DNA of 7,717 nucleotides, taken from UBA11865 sp035686605. GTDB lineage: Bacteria; Chloroflexota; Anaerolineae; Promineifilales; Promineifilaceae. The stretch is taken from positions 1-7,717 of the forward strand of contig DASRZI010000023.1 of the NCBI GenBank assembly GCA_035686605.1, written 5' to 3'. This document shows positions 1-6,191 of this stretch, piece after piece. The notes beneath the pieces were generated by a model. It searched no databases, was not told where the DNA came from, and saw only the letters and a program-made list of their open reading frames with translations. A program made the position numbers and the translations under genes. Within the stretch, counting starts at the first letter, position 1; the number at the start of each line of letters is the position of its first letter.

Positions 1-1180
1 TGCGTGTTTTTTCTGAAAGTGATACCACAACGATATTAGCCGTTGAACCAATGATGGTGCCGTTACCGCCAAACCCAGCCCCAAAAACCAGGGCCCACCA
101 GAGCGGCGTGACATCGATCCCCTCCGCGCCAAGATTCTGAATCACAGGAATCAGAGCGATAGTAATAGGAATATTGTCCACGAGAGCCGACAGAACCGCC
201 ACCATCCAAATCATCCCTACTCCCAGCAGAATTGGATTGATATCACTAACCTGGATTAATAAACGAGAAAGATACTCCATCACGCCGGCCGCTTCCAATC
301 CTCCGACCATCACAAACAAGGAGGCAAAGAAAATCAATACAACCCATTCGACATGCTCGAAAGTCTTGGAAACATCTTCAGGACGAACCCATAGTAACGC
401 AGCTCCAGCGGCTGCCAATGCGATAAACGCAGGGCTTAAATGGACGACACTATGAATAAAGAAAAAAACAATAGCCACACCTAGGACAATCAGCACACGG
501 CGTGCTGACTGGGGATCGTGTAAGGCTTTGGCCGGATCAAGCTTTTTCACCGCCTCGGCCGCCCCTGGTTTGGGTTGTAAATCTTTGCGAAACAGCCAAA
601 GCAATAATAACAATACGAGTAACCAGGTGACTACCACAATTGGCAAAGAACGGGTCAAGAAGTCGTTAAATGTGAATGGCGCGGCCGCGCCGATCAAGAT
701 ATTTGGCGGATCGCCAACCAAAGTGCCTGTTCCTCCCGTATCCGAGAGCAGCGCTTCACCTATGAGCATTGGGAGCGGGTTTATGCCCAGCAGTTCGCAA
801 ATCAGAATGGTCACAGGGGCAATAAGCACAACGGTGGTTACGTTATCCAAAAACATTGAGAGCACCGTCGTAATCGTACCTAACAGGATGAACAAGCGTA
901 CCGGATTACCACGCGACAACCGCCCAGCCATAATGGCCAGGTATTCAAAAAAACCTGTTTGTTGGAGCAATACGACCAGGAGCATCATGCCCAGGAGCAA
1001 GCCTAGGGTTTCAAAATCAATGGCGGCGATGGCTTCTTCTTCGCTGTAAAAGCCGAGTCCTATCCCAACGCCCACCATGAGCGCTGCCGCGACCGTGGCC
1101 ACAATGGTTCGCTGAATTTTTTCGGAAAAAATGAGAATGAGCGCAACAACAAAGATTAGAATGGATAGAATCGGCGCCAT
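1..1180 (-). CDS. ArsB/NhaD-type (ion transporter superfamily) permease, C-terminus cut by window edge
   Basis: The frame is open from ATG at 1180 to the window edge, giving 393 residues with no stop. It is a polytopic membrane protein built as an inverted duplication. The first half has SMFLDNVTTVVLIAP (about 108-122) followed by GGTGTLVGDPPNILIG (149-164). The second half repeats the pattern with ALVDNIPITIALIPV (332-346) and GGNGTIIGSTANIV (371-384). Paired DN(V/I)xxT and G-x-P/A-N-I motifs are typical of the ArsB/NhaD/SLC13 ion transporter superfamily, whose members move arsenite, Na+/H+ or organic anions across the inner membrane. A charged central loop lies near 199-227. Family members are about 410-450 residues, so probably only the last helix is missing. 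The ATG overlaps the stop of the CBS gene (TGATG), implying translational coupling. The substrate cannot be told from sequence: no arsenic genes are nearby, so an Na+/H+ antiporter or anion carrier is as likely as arsenite efflux. Confidence 0.9.
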   Translation of the reverse strand, partial: MAPILSILIFVVALILIFSEKIQRTIVATVAAALMVGVGIGLGFYSEEEAIAAIDFETLGLLLGMMLLVVLLQQTGFFEYLAIMAGRLSRGNPVRLFILLGTITTVLSMFLDNVTTVVLIAPVTILICELLGINPLPMLIGEALLSDTGGTGTLVGDPPNILIGAAAPFTFNDFLTRSLPIVVVTWLLVLLLLLWLFRKDLQPKPGAAEAVKKLDPAKALHDPQSARRVLIVLGVAIVFFFIHSVVHLSPAFIALAAAGAALLWVRPEDVSKTFEHVEWVVLIFFASLFVMVGGLEAAGVMEYLSRLLIQVSDINPILLGVGMIWMVAVLSALVDNIPITIALIPVIQNLGAEGIDVTPLWWALVFGAGFGGNGTIIGSTANIVVVSLSEKTR

Positions 1181-1659
1181 CACTCGGCCTCTTCCGCTGC
1201 CGCACTGCGCCAGCCAGCCAGCAACGCTGTGCCAATATCCACGCGTGAGGCAAGACCCACCAACCGGCCATCATCGTCTACAACCGGAAGGTCATACAAA
1301 TTGTGGCTGTTCATAATGGCGAAGGCTCGCAATAGGCCACTACCGGCCCTCACAGACACCGGCGGAACCATGATGGAGCTCGCCGGTTGGATAGCTACCT
1401 CTGGTGGTGGCAACAAGGTTTCAAATATGCTGAAATCACCACGCACAAAGTCGAAATCCTCCACCAGTCTTACGAAAGAAGGCATTACTATTTCCAGAAG
1501 GTCTCTGATATGTAAAATGCCCACCAGTTTTCCATCGCCATCTACCACCGGCAACGTTCCAATATGTCCTTCAACAAACAAGGCTGCTGCTTCTCTGATA
1601 GTGGCCGAAACAGAGATGGATATAATCTCATGCTTCATGGATTGCCCAATATTTTTCAT
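1180..1659 (-). CDS. CBS-domain pair protein
   Basis: A 159-residue soluble protein made of two CBS domains, roughly residues 4-58 and 93-147. Each carries the usual pattern of a regularly spaced hydrophobic helix followed by a beta hairpin: GTLPVVDGDGKLVGILHIRDLL at 34-55 (shown in two parts as GTLPVVDGDG and KLVGILHIRDLL), and YDLPVVDDDGRLVGLASRVD at 122-141. CBS pairs generally bind AMP, ATP or other adenosyl ligands and regulate enzymes or channels. The linker at 60-92 is longer than usual. The gene overlaps the upstream Usp by ATGA and the downstream permease by one base. A strong AGGAGGA site at 1666-1672 precedes the ATG by 6 bases. Its position between a Usp and a permease suggests it senses cell energy state for the transporter; this is inferred from context only. 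Confidence 0.93.
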   Translation of the reverse strand: MKNIGQSMKHEIISISVSATIREAAALFVEGHIGTLPVVDGDGKLVGILHIRDLLEIVMPSFVRLVEDFDFVRGDFSIFETLLPPPEVAIQPASSIMVPPVSVRAGSGLLRAFAIMNSHNLYDLPVVDDDGRLVGLASRVDIGTALLAGWRSAAAEEAE

Positions 1660-2549
1660 TTTGAATCCTCCTGACCTTGAATAACTAGCGTGACGCAGTT
1701 TGCGCCGCGCAATACTTTTTCAGCCACACTGCCAAATACCCATCGTTCAATTCCGGAACAGCCGAGACTACACATGACGATCAGATCCACCTTTTGGCGA
1801 TCGGCAATATCAATGATGCCCTCGGCAGCAGGGCCGGTAGTTACACGAAATGCGGAAGGGACAGGGCTGTCTGCCATAGCCGATTGCACACACTGCAAGT
1901 AGGAGCTGGCTTCTTGTTCAGCCGCGTCCTGGACGACATCAAAACCGGGCCAACCGGGCAACGTTTTTACATAAATCTGCGGCGCCGTTGTCACCTGATG
2001 AAGAATGAGTTCTGCTGAAACGGCCTCTGCCAGCGCCAGCGCCGGTTCCAGGGCCTGTTCGGCAATCGATGATCCATCCAAGGGCACGAAGATGCGTTTG
2101 ATAGAATAGTTTTCAACTATCACCTGGGGATGGATAATGACCTTGGCACATGGCGCATTGTGCAGAACTTTGTCGGCCACGCCGCCATATATCCAGCGAT
2201 TGACGCCGGAACGACCGTGGCTGGACATAACTATCAGATCAATTTCCTTCTCTTGAGCGAAGTTGATGATTGACCTGGCTGCTCGACCGACAACAACTTG
2301 AGTCTCAATGTCTACCAGCGTCGATGAGAAGCGGGGCTGGATAGATCGGAGATATCGCTTCGCTCCGTCTTGGCGGACTTCGATAATGTGTTGATAGAAC
2401 TTAGGGTCAAGATTCAAGGATAGCGGGATCACGACCCTGATGAAGAAGAGCTTCGCTGACATCGCTCCGGCAAGAGCCAGAGCAGGGACCAGTGCCCGTT
2501 CCGCCAACTTAGAGCCGTCCAGTGGTACCAGAATTCTCTTGAAGCTCAT
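1656..2549 (-). CDS. Tandem-domain universal stress protein (two UspA domains)
   Basis: A 297-residue cytoplasmic protein with two Usp domains, about 1-140 and 149-291. Each opens with the first strand and acidic residue of the ATP site (KRILVPLDGS, D11; KRIFVPLDGS, D158). The phosphate-binding loop usually reads G-x2-G-x9-G-S/T. Here domain 1 has S-S-H-G112-x9-G122-G123 and domain 2 has C-S-L-G263-x9-G273-S274. Domain 2 therefore keeps more of the canonical loop, while domain 1 has G in place of the final S/T. ATP binding is likely in at least one half. Two-domain Usps of this size are common in bacteria lacking the short E. coli type. The ATG at 2549 overlaps the stop of a small upstream ORF (ATGA), and the stop overlaps the CBS start (ATGA). 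Domain 1 is the closest match in the window to the Usp pseudogene at 6856-7293. Confidence 0.96.
   Translation of the reverse strand: MSFKRILVPLDGSKLAERALVPALALAGAMSAKLFFIRVVIPLSLNLDPKFYQHIIEVRQDGAKRYLRSIQPRFSSTLVDIETQVVVGRAARSIINFAQEKEIDLIVMSSHGRSGVNRWIYGGVADKVLHNAPCAKVIIHPQVIVENYSIKRIFVPLDGSSIAEQALEPALALAEAVSAELILHQVTTAPQIYVKTLPGWPGFDVVQDAAEQEASSYLQCVQSAMADSPVPSAFRVTTGPAAEGIIDIADRQKVDLIVMCSLGCSGIERWVFGSVAEKVLRGANCVTLVIQGQEDSK
1666..1672 (-). promoter_or_regulatory. Strong ribosome binding site of the CBS gene inside the Usp coding end
   Basis: On the minus strand this reads AGGAGGA, 6 bases before the ATG at 1659. It lies inside the last codons of the upstream Usp gene. It fixes the CBS start and shows that the CBS gene can recruit ribosomes itself as well as by ATGA coupling. 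Confidence 0.75.
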
Positions 2550-2683
2550 GACTGGTTCTCGCCTGCCGCTGCTATCTTTTTCTGCGGACGACGACGCAAC
2601 TCAAAGAATACGGCAAGTATGCTGTCCATTCCGATCACACTGCCGATTACAATTACCACGTTTAGAACGCTGCTACTTACCAT
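2546..2683 (-). CDS. Small single-pass membrane protein, 45 residues (uncharacterised)
   Basis: A short ORF between the amphi-Trp and Usp genes. It starts at ATG 2683 (an in-frame GTG lies just before it) with GGGAG at 2690-2694, 6 bases upstream. Residues 6-27 are strongly hydrophobic (VLNVVIVIGSVIGMD, then SILAVFF), followed by a basic cluster ELRRRPQKK and a short polar tail ending GENQS. That is the signature of one membrane helix with the basic C-terminal side in the cytoplasm. Its TGA overlaps the Usp ATG as ATGA, so translation of the two is probably coupled, which favours a genuine gene over chance. No family is recognised. It might anchor the neighbouring Usp to the membrane or work with the permease encoded in the same transcript; both ideas are inference. 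Confidence 0.6.
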   Translation of the reverse strand: MVSSSVLNVVIVIGSVIGMDSILAVFFELRRRPQKKIAAAGENQS

Positions 2684-2689
2684 CACTGT

Positions 2690-2694
2690 CTCCC
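2690..2694 (-). promoter_or_regulatory. Ribosome binding site of the 45-residue membrane ORF
   Basis: GGGAG on the minus strand, 6 bases before ATG 2683. It lies in the 41-base gap after the amphi-Trp stop and supports translation of the small ORF rather than of a longer Usp. Confidence 0.5.
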
Positions 2695-2724
2695 GCTAGA
2701 ACCTGGTTGTTTACGTCCGTGTCG

Positions 2725-2997
2725 TTACCCCAAGGTGACAACGCCGCCTGAATCGTCTCCATCAATCCATTCAATTTCCACTTCAATCGTGCGTTTCATC
2801 TTGCCTTTCTTATCTTCCTCTTCAACTTTTAGTTCGAGGACGACTTTGTCAGGGACATCTATAACGATTTCCTCTGAGCCCTGACGCAAAATGACCTGGT
2901 TCTCGGCTAACTTGTCGGCCAGTTGGTGCAAAAACGCGACGACACTTGCCAGATCCTTTCTTTCCTCACTCTTAAAAAGCACAATTTCTTTTCCCAT
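2725..2997 (-). CDS. Amphi-Trp domain-containing protein
   Basis: A 90-residue soluble, strongly charged protein. It begins MGKEIVLFKSEERKDLASV, continues through a helical stretch AFLHQLADKLAENQ (21-34) and alternating hydrophobic strands (EEIVIDVPDKVVLELKVEEE, 42-61), and ends in the diagnostic amphipathic strand with one tryptophan, RTIEVEIEWIDGD (69-81, W77). This matches the amphi-Trp domain family of small bacterial and archaeal proteins, whose function is not established. The ATG at 2997 has GGAGG at 3004-3008, 6 bases upstream. It follows the single Usp by 115 bp and precedes the small membrane ORF by 41 bp. A decayed homologue of its C-terminal part lies at 7324-7430, again next to a Usp gene, so the pairing with Usp seems more than chance. 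Confidence 0.85.
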   Translation of the reverse strand: MGKEIVLFKSEERKDLASVVAFLHQLADKLAENQVILRQGSEEIVIDVPDKVVLELKVEEEDKKGKMKRTIEVEIEWIDGDDSGGVVTLG

Positions 2998-3112
2998 GGG
3001 ATGCCTCCGTCTAATTAAACAAATGAATCACAGTAAGTGTGTTTTCTTGCCAGTTTGACTTTCCACATTCGTCTCCAAAATCAGGGTGTACCGTTTGATG
3101 TTCTTGTTGCGG
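2998..3112. other. 115-bp gap between the single Usp and the amphi-Trp gene
   Basis: AT-rich relative to the flanking genes and the largest gap within the left cluster after 4492-4667. It contains the GGAGG site of the amphi-Trp gene (3004-3008). A promoter could sit here, but no convincing -35/-10 pair or hairpin-plus-T-run terminator is visible on the minus strand. A short imperfect palindrome, CACA-GTAAG-TGTG, is present near 3029-3041. Confidence 0.3.
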
Positions 3113-3565
3113 CTACATCTTTTTTGCCTCTTCCTGCCGTGCTGATACCAGCAGTACCGGCACGCGGGCGCCGCGCATAACGCGATCGGCGACGCTTCCT
3201 ATCAGCCAACGGCTAATCCCGGAATGACCGCGCGTGCATATGACGATCAAATCCACCTGCTCTGCCTCAGCGCAAGATACGATTCCTCCGTGTGGATTAC
3301 CTTCGACTGTGATCACCCGCACCGGTACACCTTTTTCCCGGACACCAACCGCAATGCATTCCAAATACTCGCTAACCAATTCGCGGGTCGCCTTCTCAGC
3401 CCTCCAGGCCGCCTCGGGCGAAATACTGTGGTGTTTTGTCAACGGTTCAAGGACCTTTAGAAGGATCAACTCTGCCTGAAAGTGTTCGGCCTGGGCGACG
3501 GCATGAGGCAGTGCTTGTTCGGCCAAAGCCGAGCCATCCAGGGAAAGTAATATGCGCTTATACAT
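3113..3565 (-). CDS. Single-domain universal stress protein
   Basis: A 150-residue protein, the usual length for a one-domain Usp. It opens MYKRILLSLDGS with the ATP-site aspartate D10 and has the strand VDLIVICTRG followed by the phosphate loop C110-T-R-G113-x9-G123-S124, close to the canonical G-x2-G-x9-G-S. ATP binding and dimer formation, as known for this subfamily, are likely. The start codon is only 2 bases after the stop of the preceding double Usp, with AGGGGG just upstream inside the end of that gene, so the two are co-transcribed and probably co-translated. The C-terminal tail is charged (RQEEAKKM). Its specific role is unknown; Usp proteins act in stress survival and energy-limited states. 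Confidence 0.95.
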   Translation of the reverse strand: MYKRILLSLDGSALAEQALPHAVAQAEHFQAELILLKVLEPLTKHHSISPEAAWRAEKATRELVSEYLECIAVGVREKGVPVRVITVEGNPHGGIVSCAEAEQVDLIVICTRGHSGISRWLIGSVADRVMRGARVPVLLVSARQEEAKKM

Positions 3566-3567
3566 CT

Positions 3568-4545
3568 CTAGACCCCCTTAATGTGGACAAGTTCTTCTTT
3601 GTGGACCGAAACCGGTTCCCGAACAACCAATGTTGAGCAGGCGGTGCCGAACAGCACTTTTTCAGCGACACTACCATAGAACCTCCGGCGAATACCGGAC
3701 TGGCCGCGACTGGTCATGACGATTAAGTTCACGTTTAGCTTTTTCGCATTACCGATAATGGTTGCTGACGGCTGACCAGAGGCTGTTATTGTTTTGATCT
3801 GCAGCCGATCATCTGAGACGCGCGCTTGTACCTGTTGCATGTATGATTTAGCTTCGGCTTCTTTTGCAGCTACCATCAACTCGTAAACATTCGGCGAGCT
3901 CACGGTTTCTCCTCGGTCAATTGGGAACGTAAGCGCCTGCAGTAGAATCAGTTCGGCCGATAGAGACCTGGCAATTTCGATAGCAGGCTCCAGGGCCTGT
4001 TCCGCTGATGGCGAGCCGTCCAAGGGAACTAAAATGCGCTTGCAGCTGAACGGCCCGATGTCAACCCGGTCGCGAATAATTGCCGTGTCACAAGAAACTC
4101 CCCGCAACACCTTTCCTGCCACGCTGCCATATAGCCTGCGACCGAGACCGGAACGACCTTGACTGGACATGACGATAAGGTCAACTTCATTCTTTTCAAC
4201 GAAATTGATAATAGATTGAGCTATATCAGTGCCCACGATGGCCACAACCTTGCCACCTAAGGATGCAGGCAGAAACTGAGCTCGTACCGAATCAAGGTAT
4301 AGTTTCGTTGCATCAATTTCTTTTCTCAACGCCTGCCTGAAAGGGTCAATCTTCAATGGCAGAGACGTTACAACACTGAGCAAGATGACTTCTGCCAACA
4401 TCGCGTTAGCAAGAGTGACGGCAGGCGCGATGGCCCTTTCCGCCAGATCAGAGCCATCAAGTGGAACAAGAATCCTCTCGTACTTAAACATGAATCCCGC
4501 GCCTACATGTCCAACTTGCCAAACCCGCCGTGTCGCTCCATCCAT
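3568..4545 (-). CDS. Tandem-domain universal stress protein (two UspA domains)
   Basis: Up to 325 residues with two Usp domains, about 19-158 and 168-309. Both ATP-site aspartates are present (D30 and D175 in ILVPLDGS), as are both phosphate loops: S127-S-Q-G130-x9-G140-S141 and T278-S-R-G281-x9-G291-S292. It is thus the most canonical Usp in the window, and both halves probably bind nucleotide. The start is uncertain. ATG 4545 has GGAG 8 bases upstream, but it adds an 18-residue extension not usual in the family. ATG 4491 (MFKYERILVPLDG) gives the normal N-terminus but has only a weak GGGA two to three bases away. Its second domain closely resembles the second domain of the Usp at 1656-2549 (AEQALEPA, SAELIL), pointing to duplication within the cluster. 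Confidence 0.94.
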   Translation of the reverse strand: MDGATRRVWQVGHVGAGFMFKYERILVPLDGSDLAERAIAPAVTLANAMLAEVILLSVVTSLPLKIDPFRQALRKEIDATKLYLDSVRAQFLPASLGGKVVAIVGTDIAQSIINFVEKNEVDLIVMSSQGRSGLGRRLYGSVAGKVLRGVSCDTAIIRDRVDIGPFSCKRILVPLDGSPSAEQALEPAIEIARSLSAELILLQALTFPIDRGETVSSPNVYELMVAAKEAEAKSYMQQVQARVSDDRLQIKTITASGQPSATIIGNAKKLNVNLIVMTSRGQSGIRRRFYGSVAEKVLFGTACSTLVVREPVSVHKEELVHIKGV

Positions 4546-4667
4546 TTCGATAGCTCCAAAACAGGCGAAAGCGTATCGACCACACCTTGCGTACTTGTTT
4601 AGCTGCAGGAAATGTTATCTGGTCAGGGTTGTCGGCGGTCGCTACCTGAAGGTCCATATCTGGCGAG

Positions 4668-5642
4668 TCAGCCATGCCCTTTTTCTCCAACGGTGCTTTG
4701 AGCCGTCCGCACTGGACGAGCGATCAACAGCGGTCGATTCAGCCAAGCCAACATTGGCGCTACCAGTTCACCCAAAAGCAAACGTCGCCAACGGTCGCTA
4801 AATTCAGCGCCAATAACAATTAAGTCGTAATCTCCTTCTAAAACCTCCCAGTGGATTTGCCACTCTGGTTCGCCCTGGCGTATACGTAGGGTGCTCTCAA
4901 TCTGCCACTGAGCTAATCGCTTGGAAAGGCAGCGCAGTTGTCGGCCAGGTTGCGTGTTGGGCGAGAGGATTTCACCCAAGGCTGATTCTTCAGAGCTAGC
5001 TGGCACGTACACAGAGGGAAAAGAGGACAAGACAGGCAAAATGGTCACCTTCGCGTCGCTCGGCTGGGCCAGACGGCCCACCCAATCTACGGCCGCTTCA
5101 TCTGTTTCTTCAACCTGGACGATCAGCAGGATGGTCTGGATTGGCCATCGTGGTCGAGACGTGACCAGGATCGAAACCGGCGCTTCGTTTACTGCCTCGT
5201 GGCAAGGGCGGCCGCTGAGCAATCGTTTGAGCAAGGACCGCTTTGGTTCACCGAAGACGATCAGGTCGCAATCGCCTACCTCCTTCTTGATATGCCGGAT
5301 GCTACCCTTAGCTGGTATATCTAGATAAGAAATCTGACCTTGGACGAGACCACACAAGTAGTCGGCATAGGCCCGCATTTCCTCGTCCTGACCATACTGG
5401 ATGCAAGCCAACAGACGCGTGGCCGGTGCCTGTCCCTGGACGCCCTGATCAAACCCTGTGTTAGCCTGCCTTGCATCACTAGCCACCGATCCGCAACTGG
5501 GCGGCAGGCGGTCAGATTTGACTGTGCCAGAATCTACGACATCCATACTGGAGCTTACTCTGCAGATATGCGGGCGAGGCGCTGGAAAGGGTGCTGTCTT
5601 GTGGTTAACAAGGATCGCCCGACAACCGCGTCTCTGCTCCAT
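4668..5642 (-). CDS. Divergent Usp-like double-domain protein
   Basis: A 324-residue protein whose fold resembles two degenerate Usp domains. Domain 1 (about 75-163) has a first strand RLLACIQYG, then CDLIVFGEPKRS and APVSILVTS. Domain 2 (about 167-311) has QTILLIVQVEE, YDLIVIGAEFSD and NRPLLIARPV. The aspartate after strand 1 is missing in both. The phosphate loops are broken: G131-x2-K-x9-G144-R in domain 1 and G278-x2-F281-x9-G291-E in domain 2. Nucleotide binding is therefore doubtful, and it may be a structural or partner subunit. The first ~70 residues have no recognisable domain. ATG 5642 is used here; ATG 5546 (MDVVDSG) is an alternative, and neither has a strong ribosome site. It is the first gene of the Usp cluster, directly after the repeat-containing control region. 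Confidence 0.72.
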   Translation of the reverse strand: MEQRRGCRAILVNHKTAPFPAPRPHICRVSSSMDVVDSGTVKSDRLPPSCGSVASDARQANTGFDQGVQGQAPATRLLACIQYGQDEEMRAYADYLCGLVQGQISYLDIPAKGSIRHIKKEVGDCDLIVFGEPKRSLLKRLLSGRPCHEAVNEAPVSILVTSRPRWPIQTILLIVQVEETDEAAVDWVGRLAQPSDAKVTILPVLSSFPSVYVPASSEESALGEILSPNTQPGRQLRCLSKRLAQWQIESTLRIRQGEPEWQIHWEVLEGDYDLIVIGAEFSDRWRRLLLGELVAPMLAWLNRPLLIARPVRTAQSTVGEKGHG

Positions 5643-5700
5643 GCTTTATACTCACGCATGGTGGCGAGCTAACGTTCAAGTGAACCGTTCTATTACAAAC

Positions 5701-5746
5701 AACATACTCGATGGAGATGACAAGACTCGTGACAAGGTCGTGACAG
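5701..5746 (-). promoter_or_regulatory. Possible Pho-box-like operator and promoter of the Usp cluster
   Basis: On the minus strand, three direct repeats lie in tandem: CTGTCAC (from 5746), TTGTCAC (from 5735) and TTGTCAT (from 5723), spaced 11 and 12 bases. Ten bases after the last comes TATGTT (5706-5701), a plausible -10 box, with no good -35 at 17 bases. Known PhoB-type boxes are CTGTCA-like 7-mers at 11-base spacing, set about 10 bases before the -10. This arrangement matches, as would sites for other OmpR/PhoB-family regulators. Transcription would start about 50 bases before the ATG at 5642. The regulator is inferred. Confidence 0.35.
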
Positions 5747-5802
5747 ACCTGTGATAAAAAGGGTTGGGGAGATTCGGGAATATGCGGGTCCACTGAATAG
5801 AT

Positions 5803-6164
5803 TCATTCGAATATGATGAAAGTGTGATCAGCGGCCGAATATTGGCGACACTCTGAAGATGCCGTTTGGCTCCACTGTCCGGATAGCTGCGCCGCCGCTT
5901 TTTCCGAGTCTAATGCCCGACGATAGTGGTTGACGGCATATTCCTGACCATATTGAGCAGCAAGAACGCAATGGAGTACATTTGGGCGGGGCGTACCGGA
6001 TGCACGGTTGGCGGAAACTCCACTTTGGTATCGGCTCGGGGCAAGCTACGATCCAGTTCTTCTTCGCCAAGTTCCGCCAGAACTTCGCGGAAACAGCCGA
6101 TAAGAAAGCGTATGTCACGGTCAAATTTATCAAAATCTGCGACTTTAGAACTGGTTAACAGCAT
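5803..6164 (-). pseudogene. Phosphoenolpyruvate carboxylase N-terminal fragment with frameshift
   Basis: Starting at ATG 6164 (AAGGAGA 6 bases upstream), the frame encodes DFDKFDRDIRFLIGCFREVL, then AELGEEELDRSLP and QMYSIAFLLLNMV. This is the pattern of the N-terminus of bacterial PEP carboxylases (helical start, then an S-I-A-F-x-LLNMVEE-like segment). At about 5944-5945 one base appears to be missing. The original frame then runs into a stop at about 5910-5912, while the shifted frame continues the family pattern (EYAVNHYRRALDSEK, LSGQW) to a stop at 5803-5805. Full enzymes are about 900 residues, and no catalytic region follows, so this is a 5' remnant of ~120 codons. It sits 27 bases after the carbonic anhydrase stop, as a second operon gene would. 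PEPC makes oxaloacetate from PEP and bicarbonate. A sequencing error could explain the shift but not the missing 3' part. Confidence 0.62.
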
Positions 6165-6170
6165 TTGCAC

Positions 6171-6177
6171 TCTCCTT
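6171..6177 (-). promoter_or_regulatory. Ribosome binding site retained before the PEP carboxylase fragment
   Basis: AAGGAGA on the minus strand, 6 bases before ATG 6164. It decides the start in favour of this ATG over the GTG at 6170, which would abut the site. A well-kept site in front of a broken gene suggests recent decay. Confidence 0.6.
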
Positions 6178-6191
6178 CATATCTTTTTTTA

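Noticed and set aside
528..1049. A long plus-strand ORF (173 codons) opposite the permease.
   Set aside because: It is the antisense shadow of a well-supported membrane protein; its serine/threonine-rich, low-pattern translation is typical of such shadows.
1..1180. Reading the permease as a dedicated arsenite efflux pump (arsB).
   Set aside because: The motifs are shared across the ArsB/NhaD/SLC13 superfamily, and no arsR, arsC or arsA is present, so the substrate was left open.
3020..3073. A 17-codon minus-strand ORF (MWKVKLARKHTYCDSFV) with GGAGA close before its ATG, ahead of the amphi-Trp gene.
   Set aside because: It is very short, has non-ideal spacing and no adjacent attenuator-like hairpin, so it cannot be told from chance.
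4484..4690. A 63-68 codon minus-strand ORF filling the gap between the divergent Usp and the middle double Usp, with GGAG before an internal ATG at 4675.
   Set aside because: No family or membrane/secretion pattern is seen, and it overlaps both neighbours in other frames. The composition looks random, so it is more likely intergenic DNA than a gene.
5557..5659. A 34-codon ORF (MREYKAWSRDAVVGRS...) overlapping the start of the divergent Usp in another frame, as a possible leader peptide.
   Set aside because: It has no ribosome site and no codon run or hairpin that would suggest attenuation.
5739..5752. GGTC-TGTCAC-GACC as a hairpin terminator after the PEP carboxylase remnant.
   Set aside because: The stem is only 4 bp with no T-run, and the sequence is better explained as part of the TGTCA direct repeats.
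5828..6133. A 101-codon minus-strand ORF in the PEP carboxylase region.
   Set aside because: It is a shadow of the carboxylase remnant in the third frame; its residues (cysteine- and proline-rich, no pattern) fit no family, while the two other frames together do.
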